DNA from: CAWBKV01 sp041946675
Lineage (GTDB): Archaea; Halobacteriota; Methanosarcinia; Methanotrichales; Methanotrichaceae
DNA length: 12,748 nucleotides
Direction of reading: 5' to 3'
Assembly (NCBI GenBank): GCA_041946675.1
Contig: JBHGAU010000073.1
Location: 1 to 12,748 of the forward strand
The notes beneath the pieces were generated by a model that was not told where the DNA came from, made no database searches, and saw only the letters and a list, made by a program, of their open reading frames with translations. A program made the position numbers and the translations under genes. The number at the start of each line of letters is the position of its first letter. Position 1 is the stretch's first letter. Below are positions 6,338 through 12,748 of the stretch, in pieces.

Positions 6338-7690
6338 ATGAAGATCAAGTTCCTGCTCGATGAAGAAGAGATACCGAAGAAATGGTATAACGTAGCTGCA
6401 GATCTATTGACACCCCTTGATCCGCCTTTGAATCCTCAAACAGGAGAAATTTTGAAGCCGCAAGATGCAGAGGTCATCTTTCCGAAGGAACTTATCAGGC
6501 AGGAGATGTCCGCTGAAAGGTGGATAGATATCCCGGATGAGGTGCGCGAGATCTACAGGCTATGGAGGCCAACCCCGCTTTACCGGGCAGCGCGCCTTGA
6601 GAAGGCACTCAAAACACCTGCTAAGATCTATTACAAGTATGAGGGCGTCTCGCCTGCCGGCAGCCATAAGCCGAATACTGCCATCCCCCAGGCATACTAT
6701 AACATGAAAGAAGGCATAGAACGCCTGGCAACCGAGACTGGTGCGGGCCAGTGGGGCTCCGCTCTGAGCCTGGCCACATGCCTCTTTGGCCTGAAGTGCA
6801 CAGTATACATGGTAAGATCAAGCTATGACAGCAAGCCCTACAGAAGGAGCGCCATGCGCGTCTGGGGTGCCGAGTGCATACCAAGCCCGTCTGATAGGAC
6901 CAACTACGGAAAGAAGGTCCTTGCAGAGACACCGGACACTCCTGGATCCTTGGGAATTGCCATCTCAGAGGCAGTAGAGGATGTTGTAACACATGAGAAT
7001 ACACACTATGCTCTTGGCTCAGTCCTGAACCATGTGCTCCTCCATCAGACCGTTGAAGGACTTGAGCTGAAGAAGCAGTTCGAGCTTGCAGATGATTATC
7101 CTGATGTGATGTTCGGCTGCTGTGGAGGCGGGAGCAACTTCCCGGGCCAGTGCTTCCCATTCATACCTGATAAACTGAAGGATAAAAAGGAGATCCGCAT
7201 GGTTGCCTGTGAGCCTACCGCCTGTCCAACATTGACAAAAGGCATCTATGCTTATGACTATGGCGATACTGCAGGCATGGCCCCGATATTGAAGATGTAT
7301 ACGCTGGGCCATGGATTTGTGCCGCCGGGAATCCACGCGGGAGGCCTGCGCTACCATGGAGATGCTCCGCTTCTCTGCAACCTGGTTCATGATAAGGTGA
7401 TTGAGGCAACTGCTCTGCAGCAGACAGAGGTCTTCCAGGCTGCAACAATATTCGCACGCAGTGAAGGCATCATCCCTGCGCCGGAGTCATCACATGCAAT
7501 CAAGCCTGCGATAGATGAGGCTCTCAAGTGCAGGCAGTCAGGAGAGGCTAAGACCATCTTCATATCGCTCTCCGGACACGGCCACTTCGACTTGGCAGCC
7601 TACGATCAATTCAACGATGGGCTGCTCGTGGACTATGAGTATCCTGCAGATCTGGTGAAGCAGTCCCTTGAAAAGCTGCCCAAGGTCTAA
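6338..7690 (+). CDS. trpB2: Tryptophan synthase beta chain, TrpB2 type
   Basis: A 450-residue PLP-dependent enzyme of the TrpB2 (TrpB-like) subfamily, longer than the ~400-residue TrpB1. It condenses indole (or a related nucleophile) with serine to give tryptophan, and often works without a TrpA partner. Visible features: an extended N-terminus through residue 75 typical of TrpB2, the PLP lysine in GSHKPNTA (K111), ETGAGQWG (133-140), the phosphate-binding GGGSNFPG (263-270) and SLSGHGHFD (410-418). GGAG at 6327-6330, 7 nt before the ATG, supports the start. No trpA or other trp genes lie nearby, so it is not part of a trp operon here. Its 3' end overlaps the NAD-kinase-family gene by 23 bp, pointing to co-transcription and translational coupling. 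Family assignment is very secure; whether it is the main tryptophan synthase or a salvage or scavenging enzyme cannot be read from this window. Confidence 0.96.
   Translation: MKIKFLLDEEEIPKKWYNVAADLLTPLDPPLNPQTGEILKPQDAEVIFPKELIRQEMSAERWIDIPDEVREIYRLWRPTPLYRAARLEKALKTPAKIYYKYEGVSPAGSHKPNTAIPQAYYNMKEGIERLATETGAGQWGSALSLATCLFGLKCTVYMVRSSYDSKPYRRSAMRVWGAECIPSPSDRTNYGKKVLAETPDTPGSLGIAISEAVEDVVTHENTHYALGSVLNHVLLHQTVEGLELKKQFELADDYPDVMFGCCGGGSNFPGQCFPFIPDKLKDKKEIRMVACEPTACPTLTKGIYAYDYGDTAGMAPILKMYTLGHGFVPPGIHAGGLRYHGDAPLLCNLVHDKVIEATALQQTEVFQAATIFARSEGIIPAPESSHAIKPAIDEALKCRQSGEAKTIFISLSGHGHFDLAAYDQFNDGLLVDYEYPADLVKQSLEKLPKV
7654..7658 (+). promoter_or_regulatory. Ribosome binding site inside trpB2 that sets a TTG start
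   Basis: GGTGA lies within the trpB2 reading frame, 9 nt before the TTG at 7668. No ATG or GTG is available in that frame before the conserved KIGFLINPVAG segment, so this site decides the start of the downstream gene. Confidence 0.6.
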
Positions 7691-8804
7691 AATCGGCTTT
7701 TTAATTAATCCCGTGGCAGGGATGGGCGGTACCGTCGGCCTTAAGGGAACTGACGGCCTCGCCCTTGAAGCCATATCCAGAGGCGCCCAGCCTCTAGCGC
7801 CAGAGAGAGCAAAGGCGTGCTTGAGGCTGATGGCATCTGAGGCCGAAAATCTTCTTTTTTTTACCGCCAGTGGCGATATGGGCGAGAGGGCGCTGAATGA
7901 ATTCGGTCTGAGGTTTTCGGTTGTCTATAAAGCTCCCGAACATTCCAGCGCAGAGGATACAAAATCGGCTTGCAAGGCATTTTTGGAGCAGGGTGTGGAT
8001 CAGATCTTATTCTGCGGCGGCGACGGGACTGCACGTGATGTGGCATCCGTTTCTCGGAGTATTCCGCTGCTCGGCATACCGGCAGGCGTCAAGATGCATT
8101 CAGGGGTGTTTGCCATCAGCCCAGAAGCAGCCGCTGAGCTATGTTTGGGATATCTCCGAGGCGAGCTGAGAACGAGGGAAACTGAGATCGTTGATGTCGA
8201 CGAAGAGCTTTATCGCGGCGGAGAGCTTCAGACAAAGCTCTACTCGACCGCAATGACGCCCTACAAGCCTGTCCTTGTCCAGGAGAGAAAAAGAATCTAC
8301 AGCTCTGGAAGCGAGGAAGAATTCAAGGATCAGATCGCCCTGTTCGCCAAAGAGTTCATGCGAGACGGCTCTGCCTATATTCTGGGTGCAGGCACTACAA
8401 CTGCCAGGATCGCAGAGGAGCTGGGACTCGAAAAGACACTGCTTGGCATGGATGTAGTTCAAGATGGAAGGCTCATTTTGAAGGATGCATCTGAGAAAGA
8501 TCTTCTGGAGCTGCTGGATCACGAGAACAAGGTTAAGATTATTGTCAGTCCCATTGGCGCTCAGGGATTCATCCTCGGCAGAGGCAGCCAGCAGATCAGC
8601 GCGAAAGTATTACAGCGTGTTGGAGTTGAGAATCTGATAATAGTATCGACTCCACATAAGCTTGCAGAGCTGAAAAGGCTTCTTGTGTATACCGGCGATG
8701 CTGAAATGGATAAGATGCTGTCAGGCAGCTTGCTTGTAGTGACTGGATACAGGATGGCGCAGAGGAAGGATGTGATGGCCGCATCCAATATTGAAAACTC
8801 ATAG
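7668..8804 (+). CDS. NAD kinase family protein (COG3199, ATP-NAD/AcoX type)
   Basis: A 378-residue protein of the predicted polyphosphate/ATP-dependent NAD kinase family (COG3199, related to AcoX), which belongs to the NAD/diacylglycerol kinase superfamily and is expected to phosphorylate NAD to NADP in the cytoplasm. Visible are the N-terminal KIGFLINPVAGMGG (8-21), the nucleotide-binding FCGGDGTARDV (115-125), GIPAGVKMHSGVFA (136-149) and a later LGAGTTTARIAEELG (239-253). It starts at a TTG within the end of trpB2; GGTGA 9 nt upstream and the N-terminal motif starting at residue 8 leave no later start. The 23-bp overlap with trpB2 implies coupled translation. Activity and phosphate donor are family predictions; a different small-molecule kinase role remains possible. 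Confidence 0.88.
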   Translation: MKSCPRSKIGFLINPVAGMGGTVGLKGTDGLALEAISRGAQPLAPERAKACLRLMASEAENLLFFTASGDMGERALNEFGLRFSVVYKAPEHSSAEDTKSACKAFLEQGVDQILFCGGDGTARDVASVSRSIPLLGIPAGVKMHSGVFAISPEAAAELCLGYLRGELRTRETEIVDVDEELYRGGELQTKLYSTAMTPYKPVLVQERKRIYSSGSEEEFKDQIALFAKEFMRDGSAYILGAGTTTARIAEELGLEKTLLGMDVVQDGRLILKDASEKDLLELLDHENKVKIIVSPIGAQGFILGRGSQQISAKVLQRVGVENLIIVSTPHKLAELKRLLVYTGDAEMDKMLSGSLLVVTGYRMAQRKDVMAASNIENS

Positions 8805-8904
8805 CCTGATAACGGGATGAGGGAAAGTCTTGGAAACAAGCGCTATAAAGTTCATAAGATAAGATGACTGAGTCCTTCTTAAGAGCTAAAAAGCATATTC
8901 TCAC

Positions 8905-8913
8905 AAAATATTT
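8905..8913 (+). promoter_or_regulatory. TATA-like box for the pRiA4b ORF-3-like gene
   Basis: AAAATATTT lies about 30 bp before the ATG at 8941. With normal archaeal spacing the transcript would begin near 8935, leaving a leader of only a few nucleotides. No Shine-Dalgarno site precedes the ATG, which fits a leaderless mRNA. Confidence 0.45.
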
Positions 8914-8940
8914 CTAAATGCACCATCAATATATAGCAGC

Positions 8941-9462
8941 ATGCCGATAAAGAAGAAAAGGAAACAACTCTCGGGCGAGAGTGTAAACATCAAGGGCTCC
9001 TCAAAGCTTTACACCCTGGCCGTCTATATTATTGGAGGGCCCATAAGCGATGAGTTTGAGGGCCAAACTGTCTCTCGCACTATCCAGATCAGAGGCGATC
9101 AGACTCTGGAGGATCTTCACAAAGCAATCTTCAAAGCATTCAACCGCTTCGATCCACATCTCTATGAGTTTAACCTGGGTGCTGGCCCTGATGATAGGAC
9201 TGCCATTTATTCCATCCCATTTGATGTGAAGATGCCGGGACTGGATGAGGAGATGGCGGGGGATGTACGCACTACAACCATTGATTCGCTGGGCTTAGAG
9301 GTTGGCCGGGCTTTCGGATATCTTTTTGATTTCGGCGATGACTGGCAGCACCAAATTAACGTTGAAGCTATTGAGGAATCTCCAATAAAAGGAAAGTATC
9401 CAAAAATCATAAAGCGGGAAGGCAAGAGTCCGCCGCAATATCCTGATCCCGATGAGGAATAG
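8941..9462 (+). CDS. Plasmid pRiA4b ORF-3-like domain protein
   Basis: A 173-residue protein with the pRiA4b ORF-3-like fold (PF07929), a small domain found in many bacterial and archaeal proteins and first noted on plasmids and transposons; its function is unknown. Hallmarks are TLEDLHKAIFKAF (55-67), HLYEF (73-77) and FGYLFDFGDDWQHQINVE (125-142). The C-terminal tail, YPKIIKREGKSPPQYPDPDEE-like, is short and acidic. The tail usual in the family has Cys and a CGG ending, but here both are absent. A lysine-rich stretch (KKKRK, 4-8) opens the protein. There is no signal peptide or membrane segment. It appears to be a single-gene transcript: a TATA box sits just upstream and a T-run follows the stop. 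No transposase or plasmid gene is nearby, so its family name says nothing about mobility here. Confidence 0.88.
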   Translation: MPIKKKRKQLSGESVNIKGSSKLYTLAVYIIGGPISDEFEGQTVSRTIQIRGDQTLEDLHKAIFKAFNRFDPHLYEFNLGAGPDDRTAIYSIPFDVKMPGLDEEMAGDVRTTTIDSLGLEVGRAFGYLFDFGDDWQHQINVEAIEESPIKGKYPKIIKREGKSPPQYPDPDEE

Positions 9463-9483
9463 CCCTTTCATTGCTGTGCCAGC

Positions 9484-9493
9484 TTATCTTTTT
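9484..9493 (+). terminator. T-rich candidate terminator after the pRiA4b ORF-3-like gene
   Basis: TTATCTTTTT begins 22 nt after the stop codon. Archaeal transcription often ends at such U-tracts without a hairpin, and the next gene seems to have its own control region. Confidence 0.35.
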
Positions 9494-9532
9494 CCCCCGC
9501 CCGCTCGCAAATGATAGATCAACTACTTAGGC

Positions 9533-9547
9533 AAGTTAGTACTACTT
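9533..9547 (+). promoter_or_regulatory. Near-palindrome just before the 9554 gene
   Basis: AAGTTAGTACTACTT is a perfect 14-bp palindrome apart from one extra T. It ends 6 nt before the ATG at 9554 and abuts a TATA-like TTTATAG that is too close to the ATG to act as its promoter. It could be an operator or a small hairpin masking the start. Confidence 0.3.
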
Positions 9548-9553
9548 TATAGC

Positions 9554-10522
9554 ATGTTCAAGCTGGGGGATTATTGTGAGGACGACGCAAAGTCAATTGC
9601 CGATTATCTTAGAAAAGCCGGAATCAAAGTTGAGCTTAAGCAGTCCATCGATGCATCTATAGAGACTGAGGAGTTCCTCCAGGGACTATTTAGCGAACTG
9701 AAGGGTGATATCAAAGATAAAGACGCCATCGAGAACTATGAGCGATACATAAATGCCACCAAGAAGATCGCTGAATCAAAGCCATCTCCTGAAGAGTTCC
9801 GGAAGAAGTATATCGATGAGCTGTTTCCTTCGATTGATGCATTGAAGGCGAAACTAAAGGAATTGGCAGAAAAGGAAGAACAGAAAAAAGAGAGCATTGA
9901 AGCAAAAGTACAAAATAAAGACGTCACCGAAGCAAACGATGAGCAGCAAAAGGAGCTAACAGGGCCTGGGGAAGATACAGAGCAAGCCGATGAGATACAG
10001 GAATTAGTCAACGAGATTGTCGGGATTCTCAACGAAGGTGAAAACGCAAAGGAGTTTGCCTATACCACCCTTGCTCTGAATGAAATAGGGCCAGGCGAAG
10101 ATGTTGGTGGCCGGCTGGATGATCCGGTTGTGGCCATACCGGTTGATCTGGATGATTACGGCTTGGACCATCCCAGGGCAAAGAGTGTCCTTTCTGTATA
10201 TCTGGATAAATCCTATGAACTTTATATAGATGAGTTTTCAGCACTCTATTCCAAAAGGCTCGATGAGGAATTCACCGATACATATACAGATGAAGATATT
10301 AAAATTACGTCCCTAAATTTGCTTCTTGTCGATCTGATGGAAAATCATTCCTCAGAGAAGATGGATCTTAAGACCTTCAAAGATGAATGCTTATTTGTGG
10401 CAGATTCGAAAAATCGTACTTTAAAAGTGATCGGCTTTTCTGTTGCGGATGAAATTGCGAAAGCTCTGGAGAAGAACGGGATGATAAAGATAAAGGGGGA
10501 TACAATTCGTTGGAAGAAATGA
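9554..10522 (+). CDS. Acidic, helix-rich hypothetical protein
   Basis: A 322-residue soluble protein I cannot assign to a named family. The first 30 residues (FKLGDYCEDDAKSIADYLRK, then AGIKVELK) look like a small alpha/beta module. Residues 55-90 are charged helix, and 92-120 is a Lys/Glu-rich probable coiled coil (LKAKLKELAEKEEQKKE). Residues 121-150 form a Glu/Asp/Gln-rich linker. A middle domain (150-240) contains VVAIPVDLDDYGLDHPRAKS. The C-terminus (about 270-322) ends in SVADEIAKALEKNGMIKIKG, like a winged-helix or small helical domain. It has no membrane segment, signal peptide or obvious catalytic motif. The ATG at 9554 is the first in frame and has no Shine-Dalgarno site. It stands 91 bp after the pRiA4b ORF-3-like gene on the same strand; a functional link is possible but unsupported. 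It is probably lineage-specific, with a scaffold or regulatory role only a guess. Confidence 0.8.
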   Translation: MFKLGDYCEDDAKSIADYLRKAGIKVELKQSIDASIETEEFLQGLFSELKGDIKDKDAIENYERYINATKKIAESKPSPEEFRKKYIDELFPSIDALKAKLKELAEKEEQKKESIEAKVQNKDVTEANDEQQKELTGPGEDTEQADEIQELVNEIVGILNEGENAKEFAYTTLALNEIGPGEDVGGRLDDPVVAIPVDLDDYGLDHPRAKSVLSVYLDKSYELYIDEFSALYSKRLDEEFTDTYTDEDIKITSLNLLLVDLMENHSSEKMDLKTFKDECLFVADSKNRTLKVIGFSVADEIAKALEKNGMIKIKGDTIRWKK

Positions 10523-10737
10523 GGGATAGATGAGATAGATACTGCTGCATATGAGGTTAATAGCTGAATGAAGGTATGCTAGTGAGCATTGCACTTCTCA
10601 GGCTTTTTCAGAATCTCTCAGCGGACCCGAGATTGATCGCAATCCAAGAGCTTGCATTACAGATCCATTCCTACTTTGCATGGGGCGCCGATTGACAAAA
10701 TTCAAGAGCTACACTTATTTCTGGGGCTAACACTAAC

Positions 10738-10887
10738 GGTTACTCTAGCGCGCTCAGTCGCCGCGCAGGCTTCCCCAAACCCCTCTTCGGGGGAAATCTT
10801 TGGAAAACGTATCCACTCTTATCGGGATTGCAGGTAATCCAAGCCTGCCCGGCGTTGAGGGCGCTAGGAAAGCCGGGAGTTGTAACC
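10738..10887. ncRNA. Candidate structured RNA or palindromic element with a three-way branch
   Basis: The main helix pairs 10744-10772 with 10841-10868: TCTAGCGC, CTCAG, CGCCG and GCAGGCTT on the left meet AAGCCTGC, CGGCG, TTGAG and GCGCTAGG on the right. It has two mismatches, one bulged T and two G-T pairs. Its tip holds two hairpins: CCAAA-CCCC/GGGG-TTTGG (10775-10803) and GGATT/AATCC (10825-10840), the latter directly abutting the main helix. An outer GGTTAC (10738-10743) can pair with GTAACC (10882-10887). G+C over 10741-10890 is about 58% by hand count, against 29% just to the right. An alternative stem CCCGGC/GCCGGG (10848-10853/10872-10877) competes with part of the main helix. It does not match a tRNA, and I do not recognise a known RNA family. 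It may be a non-coding RNA, a dispersed palindromic repeat, or a mobile-element end; strand is undetermined. Confidence 0.5.
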
Positions 10888-10957
10888 CCAAAAGCAAATA
10901 ATGAAGTTTACATAATATCATTAGTAAGAACCCTAAAAGGAAAAGTAAGCTCTTGAA

Positions 10958-10967
10958 TATTATATTT
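10958..10967 (+). promoter_or_regulatory. TATA box for the MFS gene
   Basis: TATTATATTT lies about 80 bp before the MFS ATG. With normal archaeal spacing transcription would begin near 10988, just before the 8-bp inverted repeat, putting that repeat at the 5' end of the mRNA. The AT-rich box also reads as TATA-like on the other strand. Confidence 0.45.
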
Positions 10968-10991
10968 GGCGCAAACGTGAAGCCAGATCCA

Positions 10992-11027
10992 GCAGTCTCA
11001 GAGAAAAAGATAAAACCGGGAGACTGC
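10992..11027 (+). promoter_or_regulatory. Inverted repeat in the MFS 5' leader
   Basis: GCAGTCTC (10992-10999) and GAGACTGC (11020-11027) form a perfect 8-bp inverted repeat around a 20-nt purine-rich loop. It ends 16 nt before the ATG at 11044. As DNA it could bind a dimeric repressor, as is common for drug exporters; as RNA it could form a leader hairpin that affects translation. Confidence 0.5.
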
Positions 11028-11043
11028 ATGAAGCACAATAGAA

Positions 11044-12534
11044 ATGCGGACAATTGTTGAACATCGAACTACAGATCGCATAGCCACAGATTACATAGCT
11101 ACAGATCACGCAACGTCAGACCACACATCAAGCGGCAAGAGCCGTCATATAATCATGATCCTTGTACTTATTGGCGTACTGATGGCAGTGGTTGATGGAT
11201 CTGTAGTCAGCATTGCGCTTCCCACGATCACAGGATACTTCAATGTGAGCATTGCCCAATCGCAATGGGTCATGACCTCCTATCTGGTCACTCTAACAAG
11301 CCTTCTTCTGATCTTCGGCAAAGTTGCAGAGTATACGGGCAAAGGAAGGCTCTTCTTTTTGGGGGTCATATTCTTCACATTCAGCTCTCTCGCCTGCGGT
11401 CTATCCAGCAGCCTGTGGATGCTGATACTCTTCAGAGTAGCCCAGGCCACTGGAGCGGCCATGATGTTCTCAATAAGTGCTGCAATTATCTTTCAATCGG
11501 CACCCCGGGGCGAGCAGGGCCGAGCAATGAGCTATATAGGATCAACAGTTGCAATTGGAAGCATAATAGGCCCGACATTAGGAGGCATAATAGTCGATCT
11601 GCTGGGCTGGAAGTACATTTTTCTTATAAACGTTCCCATAGGCATCGCTCAGCTAGTGCTATTGGCCAGATACATGAAGATTGAAGATAAGAGATCGAGC
11701 GAGCTTAAGATTGATTGGGTCGGCGCTGTGATGCTTGTTGCATTCATCGTATCTCTGATGGCTCTATTGGGCGAGCTCTCCGCCAGCTTCGCCATTCAGC
11801 CTGCGGTTATTATGCTGGCTCTGATCTTCGTGATATCTCTGGCTGCCTTCATTGTCAATGAGTCAAGGCAGGAGATGCCGCTTCTGGATCTATCGGTCTT
11901 CAGGTACAAGATGTTCGTGCTGCCGAGCATCAGCATGGTGCTGTTCTTTGTGGCAAACCTGATGATATCGGTGCTCGGACCTTTCTACTTTGAAGGGGTG
12001 ATGGGCTACACTGCCTCACAGGTAGGAGCAATATATCTCATAGTCCCGGCAATAATGGTCATCGGAGCGCCGATCACAGGCTGGATCTATGATAAACGCC
12101 AGTTCAGGTACCTCGCTGCAGTTGGACTTACGATCCTTGCCTCCTCAATGATAATGCTCGGATATCTGGCCAGCAGCACAGCTCAGGATACGAGGCTTAT
12201 GCTGCTATCATTCGCAACTATGGGCATAGGCGGCGTTCTCTTCCAGAGCCCGAACAATACGGAAATAATGAGGGCTCTTCCTATGGCCAAGATAAACATA
12301 GCCTCCAGCTTTACGGCAACTGCAAGAAACCTGGGAATGGCCCTCGGAGTGTCGTTATCAGGCGTGCTGGTATCCCTTCAGCTCAGCCAGGCAGGATATT
12401 ACGGTACTATAACGGAGGCCGGGCCTGAGCTGCTTTCATCTACGATAAGCAGAGTGATAATCATAGCCGGTATGCTGTGCGTTGTGGGGATGTTGGTGGC
12501 AGTGTATAGAGGGATGAAATCCGCTCAAGCTTAG
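11044..12534 (+). CDS. MFS drug exporter, DHA2 (EmrB/QacA) type
   Basis: A 496-residue integral membrane transporter of the 14-helix drug:H+ antiporter family, expected to export toxic compounds or metabolites across the cytoplasmic membrane in exchange for protons. TM1 starts near residue 36 and carries VVDGSVVSIALPTI (49-62) with D51. Motif A is the modified GKVAEYTGKGRL (92-103). Motif C is GSIIGPTLGG (172-181) in TM5. TARNLGMALGVSLSG (426-440) lies in a late helix. The hydrophilic N-terminus has four degenerate 5-residue repeats (TDRIA, TDYIA, TDHAT, SDHTS; residues 10-29), unusual for the family. The ATG at 11044 has no Shine-Dalgarno site; the next in-frame Met (38) would cut into TM1. 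The gene stands alone behind a TATA box and an inverted repeat. No regulator gene is adjacent. The substrate cannot be predicted. Confidence 0.93.
   Translation: MRTIVEHRTTDRIATDYIATDHATSDHTSSGKSRHIIMILVLIGVLMAVVDGSVVSIALPTITGYFNVSIAQSQWVMTSYLVTLTSLLLIFGKVAEYTGKGRLFFLGVIFFTFSSLACGLSSSLWMLILFRVAQATGAAMMFSISAAIIFQSAPRGEQGRAMSYIGSTVAIGSIIGPTLGGIIVDLLGWKYIFLINVPIGIAQLVLLARYMKIEDKRSSELKIDWVGAVMLVAFIVSLMALLGELSASFAIQPAVIMLALIFVISLAAFIVNESRQEMPLLDLSVFRYKMFVLPSISMVLFFVANLMISVLGPFYFEGVMGYTASQVGAIYLIVPAIMVIGAPITGWIYDKRQFRYLAAVGLTILASSMIMLGYLASSTAQDTRLMLLSFATMGIGGVLFQSPNNTEIMRALPMAKINIASSFTATARNLGMALGVSLSGVLVSLQLSQAGYYGTITEAGPELLSSTISRVIIIAGMLCVVGMLVAVYRGMKSAQA
11071..11130 (+). repeat. Four degenerate 15-bp tandem repeats in the MFS N-terminus
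   Basis: ACAGATCGCATAGCC, ACAGATTACATAGCT, ACAGATCACGCAACG and TCAGACCACACATCA follow one another in frame. The first two differ at three positions and the later ones are more diverged. They encode the TD/SD-led pentapeptides of the cytoplasmic N-terminal tail and probably arose by slippage. Confidence 0.7.
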
Positions 12535-12551
12535 GTATTAGGAGAAAGACA

Positions 12552-12590
12552 ATTATGAGGCATGGCTTGCCCAGGCCTATGTCCCATAAT
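12552..12590 (+). terminator. Long hairpin after the MFS stop
   Basis: ATTATG (12552-12557) pairs with CATAAT (12585-12590). After one A-C mismatch, GGCATGG (12559-12565) pairs with CCTATGTC-type sequence (12577-12583, two G-T pairs). The loop is 11 nt. It begins 17 nt after the stop codon. No U-run follows at once, so it may mark or protect the 3' end rather than terminate by itself. Confidence 0.45.
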
Positions 12591-12720
12591 CCTTATGTTT
12601 GCTCAGCCTCGTAATTCATTTTGGCGAGAACCTCAAGAGAACTCTGTGTACACTTCAATGTAATAAGCAATATAGAATATGGCTTCTCGCTATTTCACAT
12701 GAAAAACATCAGGAAAACAG

Positions 12721-12748
12721 GATGGTGCGGTCACCCGCATCCATCTTT
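12721..12748 (+). terminator. Hairpin with trailing T's at the window edge
   Basis: GATGG-TGCGG (12721-12730) pairs with CCGCA-T-CCATC (12734-12745 with one bulged T), followed by TTT where the window ends. It resembles an intrinsic terminator for rightward transcription, but the downstream sequence is not visible. Confidence 0.4.

Larger units (their letters stand above)
10523..11043. other. Intergenic region with a structured GC-rich island
   Basis: About 520 bp without a convincing protein gene. The first 200 bp contain only small hairpins (for example ATGCT/AGCAT near 10574-10587). The centre is a GC-rich, self-complementary element, described separately. The right part is AT-rich (about 29% G+C over 10891-10980 by hand count) and carries the MFS promoter and a leader hairpin. 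An open frame crosses the island but has no start and no recognisable domain. Confidence 0.6.

Noticed and set aside
8815..8871. C/D-box small RNA between the NAD-kinase gene and the pRiA4b ORF-3-like gene
   Set aside because: GGATGA and CTGA are spaced about right, but the internal C' and D' boxes are missing or misplaced and no terminal stem is seen.
8941..9462. Plasmid or transposon origin suggested by the pRiA4b ORF-3 family name
   Set aside because: The domain is widespread in chromosomes; no transposase, integrase, target duplication or replication gene is near.
10696..10956. Open frame across the GC-rich island as a transposase fragment
   Set aside because: It has no start codon and no recognisable transposase motif, and its repeated-looking residues are explained by the inverted repeat itself.
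10754..11053. Leftward 99-residue ORF across the island and MFS promoter
   Set aside because: It overlaps the start of the MFS gene, has a hydrophobic but motif-free sequence, and runs through the palindrome; a chance frame is more likely.
1..12748. CRISPR array, tRNA, rRNA, or toxin-antitoxin/defence module
   Set aside because: I found no regularly spaced repeats, no T-loop consensus with a cloverleaf, no rRNA-like stretches, and no defence nuclease or toxin motifs on either strand.

Overview
The window looks like a chromosomal segment of a methanogenic archaeon. I infer a Methanothrix (Methanosaeta)-like organism from several signs: an archaeal Lhr helicase paired with an Mre11/SbcD-related phosphoesterase, an archaeal-type isopropylmalate/homoaconitase large subunit, a TrpB2-type tryptophan synthase beta chain, a COG3199-type NAD kinase, archaeal TATA/BRE-like promoters and few strong Shine-Dalgarno sites. 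Coding DNA looks close to half G+C and the intergenic DNA is clearly AT-richer. The genus is inference; the archaeal assignment is firm.

Layout. Positions 1-171 hold a T-rich tail and a hairpin that could end leftward transcription. A leftward two-gene unit follows: Lhr-family helicase (3592 to 896) and, 22 bp downstream, a metallophosphoesterase (873 to 172). About 1.3 kb without a convincing gene follows (3593-4911); it holds degenerate direct repeats and a small frameshifted ORF relic. Next is a leftward LeuC/HacA-type dehydratase large subunit (6204 to 4912). It is divergent from a rightward pair, trpB2 (6338-7690) and an NAD-kinase-family gene (7668-8804), which overlap by 23 bp. Then come a pRiA4b ORF-3-like protein (8941-9462) and an acidic, lineage-specific-looking protein (9554-10522), each apparently with its own promoter. 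The 10523-11043 gap holds the most unusual feature: a GC-rich, strongly self-complementary, multi-branched element at about 10738-10887. The window ends with a 14-helix-type MFS drug exporter (11044-12534) followed by hairpins.

How the genes work together. The helicase and phosphoesterase are probably co-transcribed and serve DNA repair or recombination. The dehydratase and TrpB2 are amino-acid (and possibly coenzyme B precursor) biosynthesis enzymes, and one palindromic TATA element lies between their divergent starts. The NAD-kinase-family protein is translationally coupled to TrpB2. No defence system, CRISPR array, tRNA, rRNA or intact mobile element is visible. The best candidate for something undescribed is the structured element at 10738-10887; a second is the 5'-leader inverted repeat of the MFS gene.
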